NCBI GenBank assembly: GCA_016186625.1
Contig: JACPLG010000003.1
Location: 1-64,000, forward strand
DNA: 64,000 bases
Direction: 5' to 3'
DNA from: Candidatus Levyibacteriota bacterium
GTDB taxonomy: Bacteria > Patescibacteria > Microgenomatia > Levybacterales > UBA12049
Positions 22,169-31,790 of the stretch are shown one piece after another (within the stretch, counting starts at the first letter, position 1; every line of letters begins with the position of its first letter). The translations under genes and the position numbers were made by a program. The notes below the pieces were generated by a model. The model saw nothing but the letters and a program-made list of their open reading frames with translations. It made no database searches and was not told the origin of the DNA.

Positions 22169-24409
22169 ATGAACATACCAAATCTGCCTTTTTTAGAGAA
22201 AAAAGGGAAGAGCGAATATTTTCTTTCTCTTGTTATTCGAGACGAAAAAGCAAGCGCAGTTGTTTTTGAGGAGATCAACAGGAAAATAAATGTGGTTGGA
22301 GAACATGTGGAGAATTTCAAAACTTCTGTTGAAGACGCAACTGAGGAAGAGTTTTTAGAAGTTATTGACAGAGCCGTCTCAACTGCCGAGAAAAGTCTTC
22401 CGCCAGATACTGAAAGCCACAAGACTGTTTTTGGAGTTAAAGGGGACTGGATAGATGAAGGGAAAATTAAACCAGAGTATCTTGCAAAACTTAAAAAAGT
22501 AAGCGACGAGCTAGATTTTAAGCCAATGGGGTTTTTGGTAATTCCTGAGGCTATCGGCCATCTTTTGCAAATGGAAGAAGGCGCACCTCTTACGGCAATT
22601 CTTATAGAAATCGGGCAAAAAGGTGTAAACTTATCCTTATTTAGAACGGGTAAAATTATTGCTACAAAACAAGGAAGCATTGGAGAATCTATTGTTTCAA
22701 CCGTAGAAGGGCTTTTAAAACACTTTTCAGCTCTCGGAGACCTGCCTCCTCGGATAATTCTTTTTGATGGCGGGAGGGAAGATCTTCAGCAAAAATTTAT
22801 TAGCCACAAATGGGCTAAGGAGCTTTCCTTTTTACACCTTCCCCAGATAAGCGCACTCTCATCCAATTTTGATGCCCGTGCGGTTCTAAACGGAGCAGCC
22901 CAGCAGATGGGCTTTGAAGTGCTTGAAGCCTCACTTGCAACTGCGGCAAAAGAAGACATGAGCGAAACAGATGCTCTCACTGCTGCGGTGGGAGAAGATG
23001 AGGATAAAACCCTGGCAGAAGTTGCCTCCGAATTTGGATTTTCAGAGCATGACGTTAAAACTAAAGAAGAAGCGGGAGAAAAACCCAAAACCGCGGTATC
23101 CGAAGCACTTCAACATGAAAATATTACCCTTTCTGATCAGTTCCGAGAAATTCCCGAAGAAGTGAAAATAAGAACAGCCGAGAGGAAATCGCTTCCTATA
23201 AATGCAGCACTGATCACAACTGGCATATTAAGATTCGTTAAAAAAATAAATATAGGTTCTCTCATAAGAGGCGCAAACAGTTCGCGGAAAAAACTTATGC
23301 TTGGAATAATTCCTTTTATATTAATTCTTCTATTTTTATACGTTTATTTGTTTGGGAAAACTGCTACAGTTACTCTGGGTATAGATTCTAGGCAGGAAGA
23401 ACAATCCGAAAATATTACTTTCTCACAAAGTGCGCAAACCAATGCCTCTGAAAACACAATAAACGCGGAGTTTATAACGGTTTCCGAGGACGGGAAAAAG
23501 GGAGTATCAACATCCGGCAAAAAAGAAGTCGGAGACAAGGCCAAAGGCACTGTCACTATGTTTAACAGCAATACCACCGGCGTAACAATTCCAACAGGAA
23601 CCGTCATCACTTCTTCCAATGATTTGAAATTTATAACGGATAAAGCCGTAACTGTTGCTTCAGCCTCCGGCGACATTTTCTCAGGAACCGATCCTGGAAA
23701 AGCAGACGTCACTGTAACAGCCGAGAAGTTTGGGACAAATTATAATTTTCCGAGTGATACAAAATTCACGGTTGAAGGAAGTACGTCTGTTGCCGCAAAA
23801 AATGACAAGCCGTTTTCAGGAGGAACAAAAAAAGAAGTGAAGGTAGTTGCAAAAAAAGATCTTGATAAATTGGCAAGCGATCTTCAAAAAGATCTTGAGG
23901 GCAAAGCAAAAGAGGATATAAAAAAGAAGGCGCAGGGTAACTCTTTAGTCCTTCCCAATTTTATTTCTGTTGAGTTTGATAAAAAAAGCTATAGCAAAGA
24001 CGTAGATGATGAGGCATCAGAGGTAAGCCTGACCGCAGTCATAAGCTTTAAAGGCGTTTCGTACAAGAAGGAAGATATGGCTCTTTTTGTCAAGGACAAA
24101 TTAAGCGATGGGGAGGAACTTGAAGTTGATGCCGACAGTATCAAGGTAAACGCGGCAAATCTGAAAGAAGAAGACGGCGGTGCAACAGCTAAGCTTGAAA
24201 TTACGGCAAGCCTTGTCCCTAAGCTTTCCCATAAAGAAATTGCCCAAAAAATTAAAGGGAATTCTGTAAGAGAAGCTACCGCAAAGTTAAGCAGAATTGA
24301 TGGGGTAATTAAAGTCGACATAAAATTATTTCCGCCAATTCCCTTCCTTCCCGAAAGAATTCCATTCTCCTCGGGAAAAATAAAAATAGTGACGGAAAAA
24401 AATGGCTAA
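22169..24409 (+). CDS. PilM-like ATPase fused to baseplate-J-like external domain
   Basis: 746 residues. The N-terminal half (about 10-260) has an actin-like/PilM-type look (TAILIEIGQKGVNLSLFRTGKIIATKQGSIGES, IILFDGGRED). A charged linker leads to one membrane helix (about 372-392), then an extracytoplasmic region starting ATVTLGID with GTVTMFNSNTTGVTIPTGTVITSS and TVTAEKFGTNYNFPSDTKF, typical of baseplate-J-like proteins. Such fusions are frequent in Microgenomates and probably form or anchor a surface appendage. It overlaps the downstream sortase by 8 nt. Confidence 0.7.
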   Translation: MNIPNLPFLEKKGKSEYFLSLVIRDEKASAVVFEEINRKINVVGEHVENFKTSVEDATEEEFLEVIDRAVSTAEKSLPPDTESHKTVFGVKGDWIDEGKIKPEYLAKLKKVSDELDFKPMGFLVIPEAIGHLLQMEEGAPLTAILIEIGQKGVNLSLFRTGKIIATKQGSIGESIVSTVEGLLKHFSALGDLPPRIILFDGGREDLQQKFISHKWAKELSFLHLPQISALSSNFDARAVLNGAAQQMGFEVLEASLATAAKEDMSETDALTAAVGEDEDKTLAEVASEFGFSEHDVKTKEEAGEKPKTAVSEALQHENITLSDQFREIPEEVKIRTAERKSLPINAALITTGILRFVKKINIGSLIRGANSSRKKLMLGIIPFILILLFLYVYLFGKTATVTLGIDSRQEEQSENITFSQSAQTNASENTINAEFITVSEDGKKGVSTSGKKEVGDKAKGTVTMFNSNTTGVTIPTGTVITSSNDLKFITDKAVTVASASGDIFSGTDPGKADVTVTAEKFGTNYNFPSDTKFTVEGSTSVAAKNDKPFSGGTKKEVKVVAKKDLDKLASDLQKDLEGKAKEDIKKKAQGNSLVLPNFISVEFDKKSYSKDVDDEASEVSLTAVISFKGVSYKKEDMALFVKDKLSDGEELEVDADSIKVNAANLKEEDGGATAKLEITASLVPKLSHKEIAQKIKGNSVREATAKLSRIDGVIKVDIKLFPPIPFLPERIPFSSGKIKIVTEKNG

Positions 24410-25109
24410 ATATTACCACAAAGGCAAAAGAATAAACTATAAAATATTTTTAAAACTTGCAAGCCTTGCTGTTTTAGTACTGGGTGCTTCCTTATTTTTT
24501 TATATCTTTTTCCCTCTGATTTCATGGCAAGTATATTTTGCTCCGGTGTTTGCTTCCCAAAAAATACAAACCCCTATTCCTAACAACTTAGTTATAAATC
24601 CGGCAAATATTGGCAATCTTATCGCAACCGCAACAAACACCATAGGAACGGACTACACTGATGCCAGAAATTGGTACCCCGGAATAGACCAAGGCCAAAA
24701 TATTGCAACATACAAAATCTCCATACCTAAAATTAATATAGAAGATGCTCTGGTATCAAATTCTGATACAGATCTTACCAAGCATCTTGTGCAATATAAT
24801 TCGGATACTCTTCCCGGAAAGGATGGAAACTCGGTAATCTTTGGCCACTCAACCCTTCCGCAATTATTTGATCCGGGCAATTACAAAACAATTCTGGCAA
24901 ATGCTTACAAACTTGAAGTTGGAGATAAGGTAATTATTGAAATTAACAATAAGCTGTATTCTTATAAAATAGAAAGTATTATAGTAGTTGACCCTTCGGA
25001 CACTTCAATCCTTGCTCAGAATTTTACCGACAGTTTTATAACAATAATCACCTGTACTCCTCCGGGAACTGTCTGGAAAAGACTGGTGATAAAAGCGCGA
25101 ATTGCCTAG
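24402..25109 (+). CDS. Sortase
   Basis: 235 residues: an N-terminal membrane anchor (about 16-38), then a sortase fold with His149 (FGHSTLP), Cys218 (IITCTPPG) and Arg227 (WKRLVI). The TxTC-x8-R spacing is standard. It cleaves sorting signals and links proteins to each other or to the wall. Its overlap with the PilM/baseplate-J gene suggests it assembles that surface structure. No substrate with a clear LPxTG motif was seen in the window. Confidence 0.92.
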   Translation: MAKYYHKGKRINYKIFLKLASLAVLVLGASLFFYIFFPLISWQVYFAPVFASQKIQTPIPNNLVINPANIGNLIATATNTIGTDYTDARNWYPGIDQGQNIATYKISIPKINIEDALVSNSDTDLTKHLVQYNSDTLPGKDGNSVIFGHSTLPQLFDPGNYKTILANAYKLEVGDKVIIEINNKLYSYKIESIIVVDPSDTSILAQNFTDSFITIITCTPPGTVWKRLVIKARIA

Positions 25110-25142
25110 CGAAGTCGGGTCAAGTTTCTAGAATGGGGTAAG

Positions 25143-25280
25143 ATGGAAAGAATAGGAATTAAAAGAATTTTATATAATATCTGGCCAACTATTTATAGGC
25201 TGGTCAACGGAACTTTTTATTTTATCCTTCAGCTTACAAGATCAACAATCCGGCGTATGATAGATCAAATTAAATCATGA
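25143..25280 (+). CDS. Small 45-residue protein between sortase and phosphorylase
   Basis: ATG at 25143 and TGA at 25278-25280, the stop overlapping the next ATG (ATGA), a typical coupling arrangement. The sequence has a basic, aromatic, amphipathic character (IWPTIYRLVNGTFYFILQL, then RSTIRRMIDQIK), so it may lie on or in the membrane. No family recognised. A weak GGGG lies 5 nt before the start. Confidence 0.5.
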   Translation: MERIGIKRILYNIWPTIYRLVNGTFYFILQLTRSTIRRMIDQIKS

Positions 25281-26551
25281 CTGAAAGAGATTTGGCAATT
25301 GCTGCCATTAGAAAAAAACTTGTAGGAAAACCCCTAAGATACAAAGAAATCTATTCAATAATGGATCAGATTTCCCAAAATAAGTTGGGAGACGTCCTAA
25401 CAACCTATTTTGCCGCTTCCGGTTTTTCCAAGGGATTTTCAGATGAAGAAATTTACTGGCTGATAAAAGCAATGGTTGAGACAGGCCAAAAGCTCAAATT
25501 CAAAGGAATTGTTGCTGATAAACACTCAATTGGCGGAGTCCCGGGAACAAGGACTACCCTAATTATTGTTCCTATAGTTGCCGCTGCGGGATTTAAAATT
25601 CCAAAGAGTTCATCCCGGGCAATTACAACTCCATCCGGAACTGCGGATGATATGGAAATCTTGGCTCCCGTTAATCTGTCACGAAGAAAAATTTATAGCG
25701 TAGTGGAGCGGACCAACGGATGCATTGTCTGGGGAGGAAGTTTTAATATTGCACCTGCCGATGATGTGATTATAAAAGTTGAAGAAGTACTTCTTTTTGA
25801 AAGTTTTGACAAAATTTTAATCTCCGTCATGGCAAAAAAAATTGCTTTTGGAAGTAATCATGTTGTAATTGATATTCCTTACGGAAAATCCGTAAAAGTC
25901 CACAGGCTCTCCGATGCAAAAATAATTAAAAATAAATTTGAAAAAATGGCCAAAAAATTTGACATTAAGATAGAAGTTTTGATTCATAAAACTGATGAGC
26001 CTGCTGGGAGAGGAATTGGGCCAATTTTAGAAGTAAAAGAAGCATTAATGGTTCTAGAACAAGATCCCAATAGATCACTCGACCTTGAGGCAAGGAGTAT
26101 AAATCTTTCAGGCAGCCTTCTTGAACTTTGTCTCTCTTCCTCCAGTAAGGGACGGCAGGAGCTAATAAGAAAAAAGTATAAAAATGGATACAATTTGGCA
26201 AAAGACATTCTAGTCTCAGGCGCTGCTCTTTCAAAAATGAAAGAAATTATAAAAGCACAAGGTGGAAATCCAAATGTCAGCAGCAAATCTTTAAAACCCG
26301 GCAAATATTCTTTTAAAATCACGGCTCACAAAAAAGGTGCTGTAACCTCAATTAATTCAAAAAATCTAACACTGATTGCAAGAATTCTTGGGGCACCTGA
26401 TATGAAGGGTTCTGGAATTTTTCTTAATAAAAAAATTGGTGAAAAAGTGAGCCGTGGCGATCCAATCTGTACTTTTTATTCTGATTCCATGTATAATCTT
26501 AGGGAAGGAAAAGATTCGCTTAAAAATTTTTCGCTAATTTCGATTAAATGA
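25277..26551 (+). CDS. deoA: Thymidine/AMP phosphorylase family protein
   Basis: 424 residues. The phosphate and nucleoside-binding motif reads KHSIGGVPGTRTTLIIVPIVAAAGFKIPKSSSRAITTPSGTADDMEIL, the wording of archaeal-type AMP phosphorylase rather than the classic KHSTGGVGD of thymidine phosphorylase. The N-terminal extension of true AMP phosphorylases (about 80 residues) is absent. CPR bacteria use AMP phosphorylase with ribose-1,5-bisphosphate isomerase and RuBisCO in nucleoside salvage, but neither partner is in the window. It overlaps mltG by ATGA. Confidence 0.85.
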   Translation: MTERDLAIAAIRKKLVGKPLRYKEIYSIMDQISQNKLGDVLTTYFAASGFSKGFSDEEIYWLIKAMVETGQKLKFKGIVADKHSIGGVPGTRTTLIIVPIVAAAGFKIPKSSSRAITTPSGTADDMEILAPVNLSRRKIYSVVERTNGCIVWGGSFNIAPADDVIIKVEEVLLFESFDKILISVMAKKIAFGSNHVVIDIPYGKSVKVHRLSDAKIIKNKFEKMAKKFDIKIEVLIHKTDEPAGRGIGPILEVKEALMVLEQDPNRSLDLEARSINLSGSLLELCLSSSSKGRQELIRKKYKNGYNLAKDILVSGAALSKMKEIIKAQGGNPNVSSKSLKPGKYSFKITAHKKGAVTSINSKNLTLIARILGAPDMKGSGIFLNKKIGEKVSRGDPICTFYSDSMYNLREGKDSLKNFSLISIK

Positions 26552-27504
26552 GAAGGCTCTACATAACACTTGCTCTACTTACCGCAGTAGTGATTCTTTC
26601 CTTAGCATGGTGGGTCAGAGGAAACGCTGCGGCTAATCCCAATGATAACAGCCCAAAGATATTTGTAATAGAGAAAGGTCAGGGAGTAAGGACAATTGCC
26701 AGAAATTTAAAAGACCAGGGACTCATAAAAGATCAGGTTGTCTTCTTTCTGCTCACAAAAAAACTTGGACTTGACCAAAAAATTCAAGCGGGAAGCTTTA
26801 GGCTTAATCCCGGGATGAGAGCCTCGGAAATTGCAAATCAACTAACGGTGGGCACACTTGATGTTTGGGTCACAGTTCCCGAAGGGCAAAGAGCCGGAGA
26901 AATTGGAGACATACTTGAAAAGACAATGCCAAATTACGATCCTTCCTGGGAGGCCGCACTTGGAAAAAATGAAGGCTTCCTTTTTCCGGATACTTACCTT
27001 TTTCCAAAAGACTCAACGGTTGAGACAATAATTAAAATCATGACAGCTAATTTTGAGGAAAAGTATAAGACTCTTGATACTTCAAAAGTTGATTTTTCAA
27101 AAGAAGAAATTACTACAATTGCCTCGCTCATTGAAAGAGAAGCAAGACACGACGAGGATAGACCGCTTGTTTCAAGTGTAATTCATAATAGACTGGGCCT
27201 GGGAATGAAACTAGATGTTGATGCGACTTTGCAATATGTTCTAGGTTATCAAAAAGATCAAAAAAGATGGTGGAAAGAGGGACTAACAGATCAGGACAAA
27301 TTAATTAGATCTCCTTACAATACTTATCAAGTGGCCGGGCTCCCTCCAGGACCGATCTCAAATCCCGGACTTTTGAGTCTTGAAGCCGCAGTAAACCCTG
27401 CGCAAACCGATTACCTTTACTATATTACGGACTCAACCGGAACTAATAGATACGCCAAAACTTTTGAGCAGCACCAAGAAAATATTGAAAAATACGGCCT
27501 CTAG
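26548..27504 (+). CDS. mltG: Endolytic murein transglycosylase
   Basis: 318 residues with an N-terminal membrane helix (about 7-24), a LysM-like segment (FVIEKGQGVRTIARNLKDQGLI), then the YceG/MltG catalytic domain: TIASLIEREARHDEDRPLVSSVIHNRLGLGMKLDVDATLQYVLG, with the catalytic Glu in IERE, and SPYNTYQVAGLPPGPISNPG. It cuts nascent glycan strands and sets their length. It ends a five-gene run from the PilM/baseplate-J gene. Confidence 0.95.
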   Translation: MRRLYITLALLTAVVILSLAWWVRGNAAANPNDNSPKIFVIEKGQGVRTIARNLKDQGLIKDQVVFFLLTKKLGLDQKIQAGSFRLNPGMRASEIANQLTVGTLDVWVTVPEGQRAGEIGDILEKTMPNYDPSWEAALGKNEGFLFPDTYLFPKDSTVETIIKIMTANFEEKYKTLDTSKVDFSKEEITTIASLIEREARHDEDRPLVSSVIHNRLGLGMKLDVDATLQYVLGYQKDQKRWWKEGLTDQDKLIRSPYNTYQVAGLPPGPISNPGLLSLEAAVNPAQTDYLYYITDSTGTNRYAKTFEQHQENIEKYGL

Positions 27505-27674
27505 ATCATAGAAGTATCACAGGTACCAAAGGTATCAGATGTATCAAAGGGGGAATTTGAGCGAGGGGTGGTGCGAGTGGAAGGGATCCCGACAGCGCTC
27601 AGGCGAGTGAATCGTCGACGAGCACTGGCGGGAGGGAGAACGAGCGACAGGACCCCGAGCGACTAAACAAATAG
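27505..27674. other. Noncoding GC-rich spacer
   Basis: The convergent intergenic region changes from AT-rich GTATCA-type repeats (27510-27545) to a GC-rich purine-biased stretch (27550-27665) with GAGCGA/GCGAGTG words and GGGATCCC. No ORF with codon bias and no terminator with a U-tract was seen. Confidence 0.5.
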
Positions 27675-28004
27675 TTAATTTTTGGGGGGGGATTTTTTGA
27701 AGAATCTTTTTACCGCAGGCTTTGGAGGTTTGCTACCGTTCCCATCTCCGTCTGAGGCATCTGTAACCTCAATTGAATCCTGGATCTCTCCTATTTTCTC
27801 TTCCAATTTATTAAGTTGTGTCTTTGTTCCTTTTTTAGCCTCATTCTCAATCTCGCGGGCAATTTCCCCAAGCCCAGCAAATCCATCCTCGGTTATAGCT
27901 TTTAGGATTTTATTTCCTTTTTTTGTTCCAAGTAGAAAAACCCCTATACCTCCAACAATAAGTCCTAATAAAAATCCATCAGAAAATCTAGAACTATTTC
28001 CCAT
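27675..28004 (-). CDS. YtxH-like membrane-associated protein
   Basis: 109 residues: a membrane helix near the N-terminus (FLLGLIVGGIGVFLLGTKKGNKIL, YtxH-like GTKKG junction), an amphipathic coiled stretch (NEAKKGTKTQLNKLEEKIGEIQ) and a basic Pro/Lys tail. It overlaps the DUF948-like gene by 11 nt, the usual pairing of these two small envelope stress-type proteins. Confidence 0.7.
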   Translation of the reverse strand: MGNSSRFSDGFLLGLIVGGIGVFLLGTKKGNKILKAITEDGFAGLGEIAREIENEAKKGTKTQLNKLEEKIGEIQDSIEVTDASDGDGNGSKPPKPAVKRFFKKSPPKN

Positions 28005-28323
28005 TTTCCTTCTCCTCTCTCTTATCCTTAGTTTGCTCGTCTCGCTGCGAAGCAGGCCGATCGGAATCGTCTTCTGACACTTTTTTTATAATTCTTGCAA
28101 TAACTCCTCCGGCCTTAAGCCCCATCAAAAGAGAAGACAAACCAGAAATGGGAGCAGAAACGCTTTCTGTAATCTGCCCTGTATTATCCAAAACTTTATT
28201 TGCTTTTGAAATGGTCTTGCGAAGGTCTCTTAGAATAAAAAATACTTGAATTCCCAAAACCATTAGAAGTATGGTAAGGGTTATAATTACTATAAATAAA
28301 AGAATTTGGGCAGGGTCAAACAT
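27994..28323 (-). CDS. DUF948-like small membrane protein
   Basis: From ATG 28323 (109 residues). An N-terminal membrane helix (ILLFIVIITLTILLMVLGIQVFFIL) is followed by an amphipathic helix with heptads (LRKTISKANKVLDNTGQITESVSAPISGLSS) and a highly charged tail. The longer ATG at 28362 would lie before the TATAAG/TAATAT promoter-like boxes, so 28323 is preferred. Function unknown. Confidence 0.6.
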   Translation of the reverse strand: MFDPAQILLFIVIITLTILLMVLGIQVFFILRDLRKTISKANKVLDNTGQITESVSAPISGLSSLLMGLKAGGVIARIIKKVSEDDSDRPASQRDEQTKDKREEKENGK

Positions 28324-28377
28324 TGCAATATTAAACTTATACCAACAAGTAGTTGGTGTCAAGATATCTTCACTATA

Positions 28378-29016
28378 TCAATTACCTGGTTCTACATTAA
28401 TATTTCGCTCAAGCACACTCACTCTTCCAAACTTATTTTCAACCTGAAAAATAAGCGTCCTTCGTCCCGGAAAAACGCTGATTTGTTTTTTAAAATTCCC
28501 ATCACTATCAATCGGGATCTGCTCCCCATCAACAGTGAGTGTTGCATTTGGATCTGTTTCTCCTTCTACCTCAACAGTTAAGGAGTTAATTGTTTGGTTT
28601 TCGGAAGGAGAATCAACTTCCAGACCTGGGTCAAAAAGAGCAGATCTATACTGAAAAAATAAAAAAGCAACAACAACTATAAGAACTACACTTATTAGAA
28701 ATGTACTTCTTCCTATTTTAAATTTAGGAATAGAAAATTCTGCGGAAGTAAGACCTTTTGGTAGAACTTCAATTGATCTTTTTTCATCAAATTCGCGTCT
28801 GAAAAGTGCCAGAGTCTTTTCAACGGGAAGCCCTAGGAATTTTGCATAATTGCGCACAAACCCATAAGCATAGGCTGGGGAAGGAAGTTTTTTATGATCT
28901 CCCCGCTCAATTGCCTCTAGAAACTCTTCTCTTATTTTTGTAGCTTTTGCTACCTCTTCTATGGACAAATTTTGTTTTTTGCGCTCTTCTGCAAACTGCG
29001 CACCTACTCTTATCAT
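28378..29016 (-). CDS. RodZ-like cytoskeletal membrane protein
   Basis: 212 residues: an N-terminal helix-turn-helix (about 5-75: FAEERKKQNLSIEEVAKATKIREEFLEAIERGDHKKLPSPAYAYGFVRNYAKFLG), a juxtamembrane basic linker, one membrane helix (about 106-122) and an external Ig-like domain. This is the RodZ layout, with a shorter periplasmic part. RodZ links MreB to the elongasome. It is separated by 9 nt from ftsK. Confidence 0.85.
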   Translation of the reverse strand: MIRVGAQFAEERKKQNLSIEEVAKATKIREEFLEAIERGDHKKLPSPAYAYGFVRNYAKFLGLPVEKTLALFRREFDEKRSIEVLPKGLTSAEFSIPKFKIGRSTFLISVVLIVVVAFLFFQYRSALFDPGLEVDSPSENQTINSLTVEVEGETDPNATLTVDGEQIPIDSDGNFKKQISVFPGRRTLIFQVENKFGRVSVLERNINVEPGN

Positions 29017-29025
29017 TGTTTTCGG

Positions 29026-31113
29026 TTAAACCTGCTGTTCTCCTATTATTTGGGAAGGGTCTTTAATTAAAACGTCTCGAGGCTTGCTGCCTTCAGCATG
29101 TCCCACAATTCCCTCTGACTCAAGCTGGTCCAAGATTCGGGCAGCTCTGGAGTATCCGATTGAAAGACGGCGTTGAAGAAGGGAAGCTGATGCTTTATCA
29201 TATTCACAGATTATTCTCACCGCATCCGCAAATAAATTGTCTCTCCCGTCCGCTCCCGTGCCGAGACCTGCTCTTTTAGAAGTGTATGGCGTTGAAACAA
29301 TTTCCTCGGTATACTCAACTGCCGGAGATTTTGCCTTAAGAAAATCAACCAACTTTTTTACTTCTTTTTCCGAAATGTACGCTCCCTGAATGCGAGTTGG
29401 TTTGGCTTGATCAGGAGGAATATAAAGCATATCTCCTCGGCCCAGCAACTTTTCACCCCCGGGCATATCTATAATTACCCGCGAATCTATCATTGATGTA
29501 ACATTAAATGCAATTCTGCAAGGGATATTTGCTTTTATTAAACCTGTAATAACGTCGACTGACGGACGTTGTGTTGAAACGATAAGATGTATGCCTGTTG
29601 CGCGGGCCATCTGGGCAAGACGGGCAATTGTATCTTCAACCTCAACCGGAGCAAAGGCCATCAAATCTGCAAGCTCATCAATAAAAATAACTATATAGGG
29701 AAGCGCCTGAAACCCTGCAAGCTCATTATAACCATCAATATTTCTAACTCCCCTCTCGGCAAATGTTTTGTAGCGCCGATCCATTTCATTTGTTGCCCAC
29801 TTAAGAGCAGAAAGTATTTTTTCAACGTCAACTATAATAGGTACCATCAAATGCGGAATTCCGTTATATCCGGTTAATTCCACCCTTTTTGGATCTATCA
29901 GAATTAATTTTACCTCCTCAGGGCTGGCGCGAAACAATAGGGAAGAAATAAACGAATTCATTAGAACTGATTTTCCTGATCCTGTTGTTCCGGCAACTAA
30001 AACATGGGGCATTTTCCCAATATCTGCAATAATCGGATTCCCGGATACATCAAGCCCTAGGGAGACTATAAGCTTTGATTTGCTCTTCCGCATAAGGTCT
30101 GAGGAAAGCATTGTTCTAAGAGGTACTATTTCTAAGGATCTATTGGGAATTTCTATTCCAACCAGATTTCTTCCGGGAATTGGAGCTTCAATTCTGATTT
30201 GTCCCGTAGGGGCACGGGTATTGAGTGCAAGGTCGTTTGCCAGTGACGTAATTCTAGAAACTTTGGTGCCCAAGGCAATTTCAAGCGCGTATTGTGTTAC
30301 TGCCGGGCCTAAGTTTACTTCGACTACTTTTGCGGTAATTCCAAAGCTCTGAAGTGTTTTCTCAATTACGGTGGCTGTCTCTTTTGGGTCTCCCCGGTCA
30401 GCTTTTCCTCCTTCCATCTCGGAAAGCAAATCAAGCGGCGGATATTCCCAGATAAGTCCTGATGAAAGTTTATTTGAAACAAGTTTTTCTGAAATTAAAG
30501 ATTCGTCTCTTTTCACAGCGTTTGAAACAATTGCCGGACCCCCCTTATTAAACTGGGAATCTTTAATTGTCATTTGTCTGTTAAGAAACGAGTCTGTCTT
30601 TTTCTTAAAAAATGAGGCCGGGACTAATTTGCCAATTGTTTTTTTGACTCCTAATAACCCTTTGACAATTTCATCCACCGAGGTATCAAATAAAACTACC
30701 AGGCCAATAAATATTCCTGCCAAAAATACCATAAAAGTTCCAATCGGAGAAATAACTTCAGAAACATTGGCAAAAAGGAGCTGTCCTAGGTAGCCTGATC
30801 TAAAAAGTACAACTGCTGAACCGAATACCAATAGAAACCCAATAGCGACATTTGGACGAGATAGGGCGAATTTTGTTTTAAAAAATAAAAACCCAAAAAG
30901 AATTAGAACAAATCCTAGAAAAAATGAGAAAGGTCCAAAATATTGTCTGATGAGCGTATTGACGTAGATAAAATTGCTGCCGTAGCCTGTAAATGAGAGG
31001 AAAATGAAAAATCCTGCTAAAATCAGCCCAAATGCAAAAATGGTATAAATTGTCTTTTTTCTTAGCTTTACTCTAAATTTAGCACGCCTACCGTAAGGCC
31101 CACGTCTTGCCAT
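29026..31113 (-). CDS. ftsK: DNA translocase FtsK/SpoIIIE
   Basis: 695 residues. Four membrane helices lie in residues 20-145, then a linker, then the motor with Walker A AGTTGSGKS (374-382), Walker B YIVIFIDELADLM and ARATGIHLIVSTQRP. The C-terminal winged-helix gamma domain (ADAVRIICEYDKASASLLQRRLSIGYSRAARILDQLE) for KOPS-type DNA recognition is complete. It pumps DNA during septation. The N-terminus is short compared with E. coli. Confidence 0.97.
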   Translation of the reverse strand: MARRGPYGRRAKFRVKLRKKTIYTIFAFGLILAGFFIFLSFTGYGSNFIYVNTLIRQYFGPFSFFLGFVLILFGFLFFKTKFALSRPNVAIGFLLVFGSAVVLFRSGYLGQLLFANVSEVISPIGTFMVFLAGIFIGLVVLFDTSVDEIVKGLLGVKKTIGKLVPASFFKKKTDSFLNRQMTIKDSQFNKGGPAIVSNAVKRDESLISEKLVSNKLSSGLIWEYPPLDLLSEMEGGKADRGDPKETATVIEKTLQSFGITAKVVEVNLGPAVTQYALEIALGTKVSRITSLANDLALNTRAPTGQIRIEAPIPGRNLVGIEIPNRSLEIVPLRTMLSSDLMRKSKSKLIVSLGLDVSGNPIIADIGKMPHVLVAGTTGSGKSVLMNSFISSLLFRASPEEVKLILIDPKRVELTGYNGIPHLMVPIIVDVEKILSALKWATNEMDRRYKTFAERGVRNIDGYNELAGFQALPYIVIFIDELADLMAFAPVEVEDTIARLAQMARATGIHLIVSTQRPSVDVITGLIKANIPCRIAFNVTSMIDSRVIIDMPGGEKLLGRGDMLYIPPDQAKPTRIQGAYISEKEVKKLVDFLKAKSPAVEYTEEIVSTPYTSKRAGLGTGADGRDNLFADAVRIICEYDKASASLLQRRLSIGYSRAARILDQLESEGIVGHAEGSKPRDVLIKDPSQIIGEQQV

Positions 31114-31175
31114 AATAACTTATTATAAACGCTAGGATAAAGGAGTACAAGAAAAGAGGGGAAGAGAGAAGTATG

Positions 31176-31454
31176 TTATCCCTCTCCGTTGGATTTCCGA
31201 TAAACAGTGTCACCTTCACCGAGCCTTTTTATTGCGATAGGTGCTCTTTGCAAACCCAAATCAGGAGAAAAAAATATTAATTCTGCTTGGGCATTTCCTT
31301 CCCTATCTACACTTATTCCTAATCCCTCAGCTATGAATCTTCCCCCTCTTAATCCTTGCTGCCACCTAATCAAATCATATTTTGCTAAACTTCCGCGGCC
31401 CATACTTCCCGCTTTGGCTACATCCATTGGTGTAGGCGTTCCTCGATCTGTCAT
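31176..31454 (-). CDS. Hypothetical protein, start revised
   Basis: The frame is open from 31775, but the first 107 codons read through a noncoding repeat element and look non-coding. The ATG at 31454 (MTDRGTPTPMDVAKAGSMGRG) has TATTAT about 6 nt upstream and is preferred, giving 92 residues. The middle is beta-rich (RFIAEGLGISVDREGNAQAELIFFSPDLG). No family recognised. Confidence 0.5.
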   Translation of the reverse strand: MTDRGTPTPMDVAKAGSMGRGSLAKYDLIRWQQGLRGGRFIAEGLGISVDREGNAQAELIFFSPDLGLQRAPIAIKRLGEGDTVYRKSNGEG

Positions 31455-31790
31455 GCGAACATAATAGATTAATAAATTTAGGATATCTTGACTCAAAAAC
31501 AATTTTTTTCTGACACATTCCTGACAAAAGAATATATCAAATAGTAAAAAGTAAATAGAGAATATACATAGAAAATATGAGATAGAATAGCCGGCGGGTG
31601 TCCCCAATATCAGAATACTCAGAAAACTCAGATTGCCAGAGAATTCAGATGATCCGATTTTCAGAAACCCGGAATTCTGAAACACTGGTTTTCCGAGAAT
31701 ATCTGGTCTGCTGAGTATTCCGAGTTTTCCGAAACTAGACGGACTCTGGATATTTGCCAAACCAAATCTAAACAATTAAAATTGAAGCCT
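31455..31790. other. Noncoding stretch with a folded repetitive element
   Basis: 31611-31750 is built of short CNGA-plus-A/T words. GAATACTCAG (31613-31622) pairs perfectly with CTGAGTATTC (about 31711-31720), enclosing a TTTCAGAA/TTCTGAAA hairpin and a CCAGA..TCTGG pair. The rest is AT-rich and silent. It could be an RNA, a mobile-element relic or an operator cluster for the downstream winged-helix gene. Confidence 0.45.

Noticed and set aside
31455..31775. 107-codon N-terminal extension of the 31176 gene
   Set aside because: It translates the folded CNGA element; a promoter-like box and ATG at 31454 fit better.
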